Below, in pieces: positions 1 through 6,177 of a stretch of 7,686 nt of DNA. The stretch covers positions 1-7,686 of the forward strand of contig JAXHUH010000050.1 in assembly GCA_034211175.1 (NCBI GenBank). Direction: 5' to 3'. This DNA is from JAXHUH01 sp034211175 (GTDB taxonomy: Bacteria; Actinomycetota; Acidimicrobiia; Acidimicrobiales; CAIXPF01). Numbering within the stretch: the stretch's first letter is position 1; each line of letters begins with the position of its first letter. A program made the position numbers and the translations under genes. The notes beneath the pieces are model-generated. The model was not told where the DNA came from, made no database searches, and saw only the letters and a program-made list of their open reading frames with translations.

Positions 1-23
1 CTCCGGGCGGCCACTCCCGCGTA

Positions 24-61
24 CAACGGGATTGCTCCGCTGCGCTCCGGCGCGGCCGTTG
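24..61. repeat. Imperfect stem-loop with a shared CTGCGCTCCGG motif
   Basis: CAACGG (24-29) is mirrored by CCGTTG (56-61), enclosing a 26-nt G+C-rich loop. The loop contains the 14-mer CCGCTGCGCTCCGG (37-50), which recurs exactly on the opposite strand at 7417-7430 inside the repeat cluster at the other end of the window. The arms are short, so folding alone is weak evidence. The shared 14-mer suggests a remnant of a dispersed repeat. Confidence 0.3.
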
Positions 62-76
62 GGGGTGCCATGTTCA

Positions 77-99
77 GGGGGACCGTCGGGCCCCCTTTT
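77..99 (+). terminator. Candidate intrinsic terminator
   Basis: GGGGG (77-81) pairs with CCCCC (91-95). An inner CC/GG pair and an A-G mismatch close a tight loop, and TTTT (96-99) follows directly. The T-run is on the plus-strand side, so it would end a rightward transcript entering from the left edge. The leftward vapBC transcript would meet it without a U-tract. The T-run is short, so this is a candidate only. Confidence 0.35.
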
Positions 100-155
100 C
101 CCGTTGCCTCGGCTGATGGCGACCGTGGAGTGAATGGGCGCGGGCGCTCGACGGG

Positions 156-563
156 TCAGGCCAGCGGGAGGCGCTCGACCGGTTGGCCGGTGATGTCGGC
201 GATGAGCTCGAAGTCCTTGTCGAGATGGAGGACCGTCAGGCCCGCGAGCTCCGCCACGGCGGCGATCAACAGGTCCGGGATCGATGGCGCCCGGTGCAGA
301 CCTCGCGCGGCCAGCGTCGCCTGCACCTCGACCGCTCGATCCTCCATTCGGGGTGTGAGGTGGGCCACCGGCATCGACGTGAGCGGCGGCCCGCCCACGA
401 GCTCGCGATGGTCGGACGCCGAGCGAGCCGAGTAGCCGACCTCGAGGCGGGTGACGGTACTGATGTGCACGAGGCCCAGCTCGATCTGCCTCGTCCATGC
501 CTCGACATCGGCCGCGAGGTGGAGCCGACCGATCGCCGACTTGTCGATCAGCCAGGTCGTCAC
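156..563 (-). CDS. vapC: VapC-family PIN-domain ribonuclease toxin
   Basis: A 135-residue protein, the usual length for a VapC toxin. PIN domains are metal-dependent ribonucleases; VapC toxins cut tRNA or rRNA and stop growth when their antitoxin is lost. The expected acidic residues are visible: D7 (in WLIDKSA), E41 (RLEVGYSAR), D97 (IPDLLIAA) and D115/D117 (HLDKDFE). The N-terminal strand-Asp and the late LDKDFE motif are typical of the family. The start is a GTG at 561-563 that overlaps the antitoxin stop as GTGA, implying translational coupling. There is no signal peptide or membrane segment. Family assignment is firm; the RNA target cannot be read from sequence. No second copy or other toxin lies nearby, so this is a stand-alone module. 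Confidence 0.93.
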   Translation of the reverse strand: MTTWLIDKSAIGRLHLAADVEAWTRQIELGLVHISTVTRLEVGYSARSASDHRELVGGPPLTSMPVAHLTPRMEDRAVEVQATLAARGLHRAPSIPDLLIAAVAELAGLTVLHLDKDFELIADITGQPVERLPLA

Positions 564-781
564 GACCAGGCGTCGGACATGACCGTCGAGTCCTCGAGGT
601 CTGCGGCAAGCGTCGACAAGCGTTCGAGGTGCGCGACGGTGACCTGACTGCCATCGCGGTCGCCCTCACGCTCGAGGGCACGCCTGAGGTACTCGGTCCT
701 CGACAGCCCGACACGCTTCGCTCTGGCGTCGATCGCCGCCACGACCTCGTCGGGCACGTCTCTGATCAGGATGTCCGCCAC
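560..781 (-). CDS. vapB: VapB-family ribbon-helix-helix antitoxin
   Basis: A 73-residue protein. Residues 1-38 (MADILIRDVPDEVVAAIDAR, then a stretch with GLSRTEYLRRAL) match a ribbon-helix-helix DNA-binding domain: a short beta-strand, then two amphipathic helices. The remaining acidic, less ordered C-terminus is the usual toxin-clamping tail that blocks the PIN active site. The start is a GTG at 779-781, chosen because GGAGG (787-791) lies 5 nt upstream. It overlaps the toxin start by 4 nt. VapB proteins usually dimerise, bind the toxin and, as a complex, repress their own promoter. A small inverted repeat just upstream of the start would suit that. Assignment as VapB rests on both its own fold and the adjacent PIN gene. 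Confidence 0.9.
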   Translation of the reverse strand: MADILIRDVPDEVVAAIDARAKRVGLSRTEYLRRALEREGDRDGSQVTVAHLERLSTLAADLEDSTVMSDAWS

Positions 782-786
782 GGCTA

Positions 787-809
787 CCTCCGTGATAGCT
801 CACGATATC
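787..809 (-). promoter_or_regulatory. vapBC promoter, RBS and possible operator
   Basis: Read leftward: TATCGT (802-807) fits a TANNNT -10 box, and GGAGG (787-791) is a strong Shine-Dalgarno site 5 nt before the GTG start of vapB. Between and over them are short inverted repeats: GTGA (792-795) with TCAC (800-803), and GATA (794-797) with TATC (806-809). These could be the half-sites of a ribbon-helix-helix operator for autoregulation. The RBS is seen directly; the -10 box and operator are inferred. No good -35 is present. Confidence 0.45.
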
Positions 810-831
810 AATCCAACGCCGTCGGTGGACC

Positions 832-945
832 ATGCACTGGGGCGTGCGCGGCGAGGTCGGTGCGAGGGCCCAGATCGGCACGATCCCGCCGCCCGACCCG
901 GCCGCGCTCGACCCGGCGGCGACCATCCCCGTGCCGACCGGCTAG
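832..945 (+). CDS. Small ORF or gene fragment of coding-like composition
   Basis: An ATG-to-TAG frame of 37 codons. Third positions are G or C in nearly every codon (GGT is the one exception), while first and second positions are clearly less G+C-rich. This is the pattern of a real coding frame in this genome. The peptide starts MHWGVRGEVGARAQIGT and has a Pro/Ala/Asp-rich tail ending IPVPTG, like the disordered C-terminus of a longer protein. There is no good ribosome binding site and I recognise no family. It may be a genuine short gene, the remnant of a lost gene, or chance. Confidence 0.22.
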   Translation: MHWGVRGEVGARAQIGTIPPPDPAALDPAATIPVPTG

Positions 946-1127
946 CCGCATCGCCGGGCCGCGATCGGCCAGATGGCGTACTGTTCCGCGCGGTGCGCGG
1001 TCGCGTGGCCGATCGGGCACGGCGTGGGCGGCGTCGATCGCTTCGGAGGGGGCGATGTGGCTGTCGAGTCGTTCGATCGCGGCAACCGGTGGCGTGCATC
1101 GGGCGCGCCCCGGTCGGGGCGGTCCCG

Positions 1128-2258
1128 ATGAGTGAGCTCGACCTGGACCGTCCCGATGACCGGGTCGACCCGGAGGCCGACGAGGGCACGACCATCGTCG
1201 TCCGGGCCCGCCAGCTCGCCACGAGGACCTCGGGGTGGGCGACGGCGCGGTTCGAGTCGCTGCGGGAGCGGTCCGCGGTCGTCGACATCGGGATGCGGAT
1301 CTACGAGCGCGACCGCAACGCCGGTGGCACGCTGCTGGGCAGCGCACTCGCGCTGCGGCTGTTCCTGTTCTTCCTCCCGCTGGCCCTGCTCGTCATCGGC
1401 CTCGCCGGCCTCCTCGGCCGCCACGGCGGGGTCGACGGCGCGTCCTCAGCGGTCGGTGTCTCGGGCTCGGTCGCCCGCCAGATCGACGAAGCCTTCTCCC
1501 AGAGCGCCACCACGCCGTGGCTCGCGCTCGCCGCCGGTCTGATCGGCGTCGCGACCACCGGGCGATCGCTCACCCGGGCGCTCGTGCTGTCGAGCGCCAT
1601 GGGCTGGAACCTCGGTGGGCGCCAGAAGACCGGTGTGCGGGCCATCGGGGTCGTGGTCGGCATCGTCGTCGGGGTCTCGTTGATGACCGCGCTGATCAAC
1701 CACATCCGCGAGGCCGCCGGCGTCGCGGTGGCGTCCGCGTCGTTCCTCGCGGTGCTGGCGGTGTACCTCGTGCTGTGGGCGCTCCTGTACCTGTCGCTGC
1801 CGAGGGCCACGACCGACCCGGCGGCGGTCCTGCCCGGCGCCGCGACGATCGCCCTGGTGCTCACCTCGATGCAGGCCGTCAGCCAGCTCTACCTGCCCCG
1901 CCAGCTGGAGAACGCGTCCGACCTCTACGGGGCGCTCGGCGTCGCCACGGTGACGCTCGGCTGGTTCTTCATCATCGGGCGCACCGTCGCGTTCTCCTTC
2001 GCCATCAACGCCGTGCTCTACGACGCGATCGGGAGCGTGTCCCACATCCTGTTCGGCCTCCCCGTCCTGCGTGCGCTGCCGCGCCGCGTCCCGGCCCTGC
2101 GCACCTACCTCGACCTCGACCACGTCGGCGACCTCGAACGCGAGCCGGGCCGCAACACCGACGTCGGCGAGAACGACGGTGGGGTCGTGGACGTGACCGA
2201 CACCGCGCCGGGTGACGGTGATGCTACCCCCGGAAGACGGCACCGGACCGGCGTCTGA
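1128..2258 (+). CDS. YihY/BrkB (UPF0761) family integral membrane protein
   Basis: A 376-residue membrane protein. About six hydrophobic segments lie near residues 69-97, 131-157, 171-191, 200-223, 232-252 and 268-300. They are preceded by a hydrophilic N-terminus of about 60 residues and followed by a charged Arg/Asp-rich tail. The DLYGALGVATVTLGWFF stretch (265-281) matches the conserved YGALG-LWFY region of the YihY/YhjD/BrkB family, and an early segment with LALRLFLFFLPLALL fits its first membrane helix. The family's transport function is not settled. The ATG at 1128 is preferred because the frame upstream has non-membrane, Arg-rich composition and G-rich sequence (1114-1120) could serve as a weak RBS. 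The gene stands alone; the next gene starts 185 nt later. Confidence 0.88.
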   Translation: MSELDLDRPDDRVDPEADEGTTIVVRARQLATRTSGWATARFESLRERSAVVDIGMRIYERDRNAGGTLLGSALALRLFLFFLPLALLVIGLAGLLGRHGGVDGASSAVGVSGSVARQIDEAFSQSATTPWLALAAGLIGVATTGRSLTRALVLSSAMGWNLGGRQKTGVRAIGVVVGIVVGVSLMTALINHIREAAGVAVASASFLAVLAVYLVLWALLYLSLPRATTDPAAVLPGAATIALVLTSMQAVSQLYLPRQLENASDLYGALGVATVTLGWFFIIGRTVAFSFAINAVLYDAIGSVSHILFGLPVLRALPRRVPALRTYLDLDHVGDLEREPGRNTDVGENDGGVVDVTDTAPGDGDATPGRRHRTGV

Positions 2259-2443
2259 TCCGGCCGGCGAAGCGCTCGGCCGCGTGTCCGGTCTCGCCGG
2301 CTCGAGGACCGGGGTTACCGGCCGGCTCCGGGCGCGGCGGGAGTCACACCGTTCGGGCATCGTCGGTGGCCGGGCCGCCGGTATCCTCCCGCCGACGCCC
2401 GAACGCGGGCGCACCGCGGCCGACGGCAGAGACGAGGCACACC

Positions 2444-3223
2444 GTGGCGGAGCGACCGCAGATCGATGCGTGGCTGACCGACATGGACGGGGTCCTCGTC
2501 CACGAAGGCGTCGCCATCGACGGTGCTGCCGACTTCCTCGAACGGCTCACCGAGCTCGAACGGCCGTTCCTCGTGCTCACCAACAACTCGATCTACACCC
2601 GGCGCGACCTCTCCGCCCGCCTCGCCCACGCCGGGCTCGAGGTCCCGGAGGACCGGATCTGGACCTCGGCGATCGCCACCGCCCAGTTCCTGTCCATGCA
2701 GATGCCGAACGCATCGGCGTACGTGATCGGTGAGGCCGGCTTGACCACCGCGGTGCACGAGGTCGGCTACACGATGACCGACAACAGCCCCGACTTCGTG
2801 GTCCTCGGTGAGACCCGCACGTACTCGTTCGAGGAGATCACCCTCGCCATCCGCCTCGTCGAGCGGGGCGCCCGGTTCATCGCCACCAACCCGGACTCGA
2901 CCGGCCCGTCACCGGACGGGCCGCTACCGGCGACCGGCTCGGTCGCCGCGCTGATCACCCGGGCGACGGGCGTGGAGCCGTACTTCGTCGGCAAGCCGAA
3001 CCCGATGATGTTCCGCAGCGCGCTGAACAAGATCGAGGCCCACTCCGAGACGACGGCCATGGTCGGCGACCGCATGGACACCGACGTCGTCGCCGGCATC
3101 GAGGCGGGCCTCGAGACGTTCCTGGTCCTGACCGGGTCGACGAAGAAGGACCAGATCGACACGTTCCCCTTCCGCCCGAACCACGTCGTCGACTCGGTCG
3201 CCGACCTGGTCGAACGGATCTGA
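2444..3223 (+). CDS. HAD-superfamily IIA hydrolase (NagD-like phosphatase)
   Basis: A 259-residue cytosolic phosphatase of the HAD-IIA (NagD/p-nitrophenyl phosphatase) group. All HAD motifs are visible: motif I LTDMDGV with nucleophile D13 and general acid D15; motif II LTNNS (45-49), the variant typical of NagD; the lysine in FVGKPNPMMF (K184); and motif IV MVGDRMDTDVVAGIEAG with D209 and D214 for Mg2+. The middle section (about 75-175) is the C2-type cap that sets substrate choice, so the substrate (sugar phosphate, nucleotide or other) cannot be read off. The length fits the family. The start is GTG at 2444, chosen because GACGAGG (about 2430-2436) lies 7 nt upstream and the domain begins at residue 8. 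TATCCT (2382-2387) could be its -10 box. Confidence 0.93.
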   Translation: MAERPQIDAWLTDMDGVLVHEGVAIDGAADFLERLTELERPFLVLTNNSIYTRRDLSARLAHAGLEVPEDRIWTSAIATAQFLSMQMPNASAYVIGEAGLTTAVHEVGYTMTDNSPDFVVLGETRTYSFEEITLAIRLVERGARFIATNPDSTGPSPDGPLPATGSVAALITRATGVEPYFVGKPNPMMFRSALNKIEAHSETTAMVGDRMDTDVVAGIEAGLETFLVLTGSTKKDQIDTFPFRPNHVVDSVADLVERI

Positions 3224-3281
3224 CCGGACCCGAGCGGCGGAACGTCAGGCGGGTGTCGCCGGCGTCGGACAGACTCCGGCG

Positions 3282-3659
3282 ATGGACGAACCCCTCATCG
3301 GTGTCACCCTCGACTGCGCCGACGTCGACCTGGTCGCGGCGTTCTGGGAGCAGGCCCTCGGCTACGAGCCCCGACCGGCGCCCGGCGACACCGCGCAGTA
3401 CCGGGTCCTCTTCGCCCCGAAGGGCCGGCGAGGGCTGCACCACCTGACGCTCCAGCAGGTGCCCGAGCCGAAGACCGCGAAGGTCAGGGGCCACCTCGAC
3501 CTCTTCTTCACCGACCTCGACGCGGCCGTGGAACGGCTGGAGGGCCACGGCGCCACGGTCCTCGCCCACGACGTCGACGACGCCTTCCGCTCGGTCGTGA
3601 TGGCCGACCCCGAGGGCAACGAGTTCTGCGCCCTCGAGATCCCCCGGCCCGCCGGCTGA
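3282..3659 (+). CDS. VOC/glyoxalase-like domain protein
   Basis: A 125-residue protein made of one vicinal-oxygen-chelate unit. The N-terminal half has the strand and helix DCADVDLVAAFWEQALGYE (11-29). The C-terminal half has GHLDLFFTDLDAAVERL (70-86) and the closing strand signature MADPEGNEFCALEI (107-120). This pattern is that of the glyoxalase-like subgroup common in actinobacteria. The substrate is unknown; relatives include glyoxalases, dioxygenases and antibiotic-binding proteins. There is no clear Shine-Dalgarno. CAGACT (3270-3275) lies 6 nt before the ATG and could be a -10 box of a leaderless transcript. A 7-bp inverted repeat, TCGCCGG (3256-3262) and CCGGCGA (3276-3282), covers the same spot. 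The frame stays open and coding-like after the TGA (see next entry). Confidence 0.87.
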   Translation: MDEPLIGVTLDCADVDLVAAFWEQALGYEPRPAPGDTAQYRVLFAPKGRRGLHHLTLQQVPEPKTAKVRGHLDLFFTDLDAAVERLEGHGATVLAHDVDDAFRSVVMADPEGNEFCALEIPRPAG

Positions 3660-3809
3660 TGCGGATGGGTCCTCGGGCGCGCCGCCGGCGCCGTCCACGG
3701 CCGGCTCGTCGACGCGCTCGGCGGCGAGGTCACCCCCGGTGCGGTGGCCGGTGCCGACGACGCCGACCTGCTCGGCGCCGGTCTCGACGCCACGCAACCA
3801 CGGTCCTGA
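3660..3809 (+). pseudogene. In-frame coding-like tail beyond the VOC stop
   Basis: Directly after the TGA of the VOC gene, the same frame continues for 49 codons to a TGA at 3807-3809. Third positions are G or C in about 43 of the 49 codons, and the residues (VLGRAAGAVHGRLVDALGG, later DDADLLGAGLD) look like ordinary protein, unlike the Arg/Pro-rich shadow frames. There is no start codon with an RBS. It may be the end of a decayed separate gene, or a former C-terminal extension cut off by a new stop. I recognise no family. Confidence 0.3.
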
Positions 3810-3836
3810 CCCTTGACAGTGTTCACTGTCAAGGGT
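3809..3836 (+). promoter_or_regulatory. Perfect 13-bp inverted repeat: ArsR-type operator with -35 box
   Basis: ACCCTTGACAGTG (3809-3821) and CACTGTCAAGGGT (3824-3836) are exact reverse complements separated by TT. The left arm contains TTGACA (3813-3818), a consensus -35 box. It sits immediately before an ArsR-type regulator, so autorepression by a dimer on this site is the natural reading. With an 18-nt spacer, GATGCT (3837-3842) could be a weak -10, which would place the transcript start near 3849. Confidence 0.8.
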
Positions 3837-3837
3837 G

Positions 3838-4476
3838 ATGCTGCTGGTCGTGGACGAGGTCGTGGTGCTGGAGGAGCCTGGAGCGGCGGTGGTGGCGCTG
3901 GAGCCGACGCGGGCGCGGCTGCTCGCGTCGTTGAGCGCGGAGCCGGCATCCGCGGCCGCCCTGGCCGCCCGGTTGGGGTTGCCGCGCCAGCGGGTGGGAC
4001 ACCACCTGCGGGCGTTGGAGGGCCAGGGCCTGGTGGTCGAGGTCGACCGGCGACGCCACGGCGGGTTGACCGAGCGGGTGCTGACCACCAGCGGTCGGGC
4101 CTACGTGGTCTCACCCGCGGCGATGGGCGAGGCGGGCGCCGAGCCGGAACGGGTGGCCGACCGGTTGTCCGCCGCCTATCTGATCGCCCTCGCCGGCCGG
4201 GTCGTGCGGGAGCTGGGGACGATGGTCGGCTTGGCCGCGAAGGCAGACAAGCGCCTCCCGGTGTTGTCGATCGACGCGGATGTCCGGTTCGCCTCGGCGG
4301 CCGACCGAGCCGCGTTCGCCGACGAGCTGGCGGCTGCCGTTCGTGGCGTCGTCGCCCGTCATCACGACGAGTCCGCCCCCGACGGCCGCTGGTACCGGGT
4401 CGTCGTCATGAGCCATCCCCGGCCGTCGGCCGGGCCGTCCGGAGATCAGGCCGCAGACGAGGAGTCCCCGTCGTGA
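3838..4476 (+). CDS. ArsR-family winged-helix transcriptional regulator
   Basis: A 212-residue protein from the ATG at 3838. A winged HTH spans about residues 20-92: LEPTRARLLASL, then ASAAALAARLGLPRQ, a recognition helix in QRVGHHLRALEGQGLV, and a wing rich in Arg and Gly (RRRHGGLTERVL). The C-terminal half (about 105-192) is an added domain with helices and an IDADVRFAS strand; it is longer than in the small metal-sensing ArsR proteins. The protein has no cysteine, so it is not a CXC-type metal sensor. It overlaps the SRPBCC gene by GTGA, indicating one operon, and probably controls it through the operator at 3809-3836. The start is uncertain: ATG 3838 touches the operator, and GTG 3850 is an alternative that fits a leaderless transcript. 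The ligand is unknown. Confidence 0.87.
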   Translation: MLLVVDEVVVLEEPGAAVVALEPTRARLLASLSAEPASAAALAARLGLPRQRVGHHLRALEGQGLVVEVDRRRHGGLTERVLTTSGRAYVVSPAAMGEAGAEPERVADRLSAAYLIALAGRVVRELGTMVGLAAKADKRLPVLSIDADVRFASAADRAAFADELAAAVRGVVARHHDESAPDGRWYRVVVMSHPRPSAGPSGDQAADEESPS

Positions 4477-5261
4477 GCGACGACCGTGCGATCAACCTGT
4501 CCGTCGAGGTGCCCGGCACCCCCGAGGAGGTGTGGCGGGCGATCGCCACGAGCGGTGGTATCAGCTCGTGGTTCGTGCCGTTCGAGGTGGCGGAGGCCGA
4601 GGGTGGCGCGGTGACGATGGACTTCGGTGAGTACGGGAAGGAGTCGGCCGAGGTCACCGCGTGGGAGCCACCGGAGCGGTTCGAGTACGGCAGCAGCGGC
4701 GTCCGGCCTCTGGTGTACGAGTGGTTGGTGGAGGCGAAGGACGGCGGGTCGTGCGTGGTCCGGCTCGTGAACCGGGGCTTCGGCCACGGCGACGACTGGG
4801 ACGCCGACTTCGAGGGCATGCAGGAGGGCTGGCTGATCTTCCTCGAGAACCTGCGGCTCCACCTCACCCACTTCCCCGGCCGGACGGCGAGGCCCATCCT
4901 GCCGACGGTGATGGTGCCGGGCCCCAACGACGCCGCGTTCGCCGCGGTGTGCGACGTGCTCGGGGTGCCGACCGACCTGAAGCCGGGCGACGAGCTTCGG
5001 GTGGCGGGCGACGGCGTGGCGTCGATGGCCGGGCGGATCGACCACGTCGAGCACGGTCCGAAGCGGTCGCAGTACACGCTCCTGCTCGACGAGCCGGCGT
5101 CGGGCACGGCGTTCATCGCCGCTGAGGGTGCCGGCGAGCAGGTGGCCGTGAGTGTGTGGCTCTACCTCTACGGCGACGGGGTCGACGAGATCGACGACGA
5201 CTGGACCCCGTTCCTCACGGCGCGGTTCCCGGTGCCGGACGAGGTGCCGACGGCGGGTTAG
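4473..5261 (+). CDS. SRPBCC/AHSA1-like domain protein
   Basis: A 262-residue cytosolic protein starting with GTG, preceded by GAGGAG (4459-4464) at 8-nt spacing. Residues 7-137 form a START-like SRPBCC/AHSA1 ligand-binding domain: INLSVEVPGTPEEVWRAIAT at the N-terminus, SSWFVPFEV, AEVTAWEPPERFEY, YEWLVEAKDGGSCVVRLVNRG in two lengths, and the long C-terminal helix EGMQEGWLIFLENLRLHL. Residues 150-262 are an extra region (PGPNDAAFAAVCDVLGVP, later SVWLYLYGDGVDEIDDDW) that I cannot place with certainty; it may be a second, degenerate copy of the fold. The 4-nt overlap with arsR shows coupling. ArsR-SRPBCC pairs are common in actinobacteria, where the partner is thought to bind a hydrophobic ligand. 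Its stop codon TAG (5259-5261) overlaps the stop of the convergent MarR-GNAT gene. Confidence 0.9.
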   Translation: MSDDRAINLSVEVPGTPEEVWRAIATSGGISSWFVPFEVAEAEGGAVTMDFGEYGKESAEVTAWEPPERFEYGSSGVRPLVYEWLVEAKDGGSCVVRLVNRGFGHGDDWDADFEGMQEGWLIFLENLRLHLTHFPGRTARPILPTVMVPGPNDAAFAAVCDVLGVPTDLKPGDELRVAGDGVASMAGRIDHVEHGPKRSQYTLLLDEPASGTAFIAAEGAGEQVAVSVWLYLYGDGVDEIDDDWTPFLTARFPVPDEVPTAG

Positions 5262-6157
5262 CCGGGCCGACGGTCGGCGTCGTCGAGGTGCTTCGAGAAC
5301 CAGTGGTGGGCGTGGGGCTCGTCGTTGAACGGGGCGACCTCGACGTAGCCGGCGGAGCGGTACATCGAGATCGCCTCGGTGAGCACCCGGTTGGTCTCGA
5401 GCCGGACGGTGTCGGCGCCGTGGGCGGCGGCGAGCCGTTCGAGCTCGGTGAGCAGGCGTCGACCGACGCCGAGGCCGCGGGCCGACGGCGAGACCCACAT
5501 GCGCTTGATGTCGGGCGGGTCGGGGTCGTGGAAGGCGAGGCCCCCGCAGCCGATCGGCTCGGAGCGGAGCCGGGCGACGACGAACAGGCCGGTCGGGGGC
5601 CGGTGGACGTCGAGCGAGGGGGTGATCGTCGGGTCGAACCCGGTGTCGAAGCGGCCGTCGATCTCGGCGAAGTATGCCTGGACGCAACGGACGGCGTCGG
5701 GGTCGGCCGGGTCGACGATGTCGAGCTCGACGAGGCCGGCGGTGAGGAGCCGTTCGACGGTGGCCATGGCGTCGGCCAGCTTGGTGCGCTGCGTGTCGCC
5801 GAGCGGGGAGAGGAGCGACCAGGCGAGCGCGTCACTGCGCTCGTCGAGGACGGAGCGCTCGTCGACGCCGGCCGGCGTGAGCCGGGCGGTGCGAACCCGC
5901 TTGTCGTCCGGGCTGGGCTCGACCGTGACGAGGCCGGCGGCCTCGAGCGAGCGCAGCAGGCGGCTGAGGTAGCCGGAGTCGAGATCGAGCCGGGACCGGA
6001 GCACGCGGACGTCGCACCCGTCGGCACCGATCTCCCACAACACCCGGGCCTCGCCGAGCGGGAGGTCGCGGGAGAGGTAGTGGTCCTCGAGGACGCCGAT
6101 CCGCTCGGTCACGGTGCGGTTGAACCGCCGGACCCGGGCAACCATCGCCTGATCCAT
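5258..6157 (-). CDS. MarR-GNAT fusion: HTH regulator with N-acetyltransferase
   Basis: A 299-residue two-domain protein. Residues 1-140 are MarR-like: a helical lead, the HTH with recognition helix DSGYLSRLLRSLEAAGLV (60-77), and a wing with the MarR signature PSPDDKRVRTARLTPAG (81-97). Residues about 146-299 are a GNAT acetyltransferase: VARLRSEPIGCGGLAF, then KRMWVSPSARGLGVGRRLL (218-236) carrying the RGLGVG acetyl-CoA pyrophosphate loop (227-232), and a closing MYRSAGYVEV (265-274). Such fusions are a known family; the acetylated substrate is unknown and may also be the inducer. The ATG at 6155-6157 is chosen because the frame upstream lacks protein-like composition and TAAGGT (6165-6170) sits 7 nt before it. 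A palindrome at 6160-6177 covers that promoter. Confidence 0.92.
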   Translation of the reverse strand: MDQAMVARVRRFNRTVTERIGVLEDHYLSRDLPLGEARVLWEIGADGCDVRVLRSRLDLDSGYLSRLLRSLEAAGLVTVEPSPDDKRVRTARLTPAGVDERSVLDERSDALAWSLLSPLGDTQRTKLADAMATVERLLTAGLVELDIVDPADPDAVRCVQAYFAEIDGRFDTGFDPTITPSLDVHRPPTGLFVVARLRSEPIGCGGLAFHDPDPPDIKRMWVSPSARGLGVGRRLLTELERLAAAHGADTVRLETNRVLTEAISMYRSAGYVEVAPFNDEPHAHHWFSKHLDDADRRPG

Positions 6158-6177
6158 ACCTCTGACCTTAGTCAGAG
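6158..6177 (-). promoter_or_regulatory. Promoter and palindromic operator of the MarR-GNAT gene
   Basis: CTCTGAC (6160-6166) and GTCAGAG (6171-6177) are exact reverse complements around a 4-nt centre, a size and layout typical of MarR operators. On the minus strand TAAGGT (6165-6170) fits a TANNNT -10 box, followed by exactly 7 nt and the ATG. Transcription would therefore begin at or next to the start codon, giving a leaderless mRNA. A MarR dimer bound here would block the promoter, so autorepression is likely. Confidence 0.68.

Larger units (their letters stand above)
782..1127. other. Intergenic region with no recognised gene
   Basis: About 346 bases separate the divergent vapB and YihY genes. 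The left end carries the vapBC control region, and 832-945 carries a small coding-like ORF listed separately. From 946 to 1127 no frame gives a recognisable protein. The frame open upstream of the YihY start is rich in Arg, Gly and Pro, as expected for non-coding G+C-rich DNA. TACTGT at 979-984 fits a TANNNT -10 box for the YihY gene but has no convincing -35. Confidence 0.4.

Noticed and set aside
183..647. Long plus-strand frame opposite vapBC
   Set aside because: It is the antisense shadow of vapC and vapB, Arg-rich and without protein motifs, while the minus strand has complete PIN and RHH signatures.
771..1127. N-terminal extension of the YihY gene back to 771
   Set aside because: The added sequence is Arg/Gly/Pro-rich and unlike the family, and it overlaps the vapB start region. 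The ATG at 1128 gives a family-like length.
3657..3659. Selenocysteine recoding at the VOC stop
   Set aside because: No SECIS-like hairpin is apparent, and the fold is already complete before the stop. Nothing positive supports recoding.
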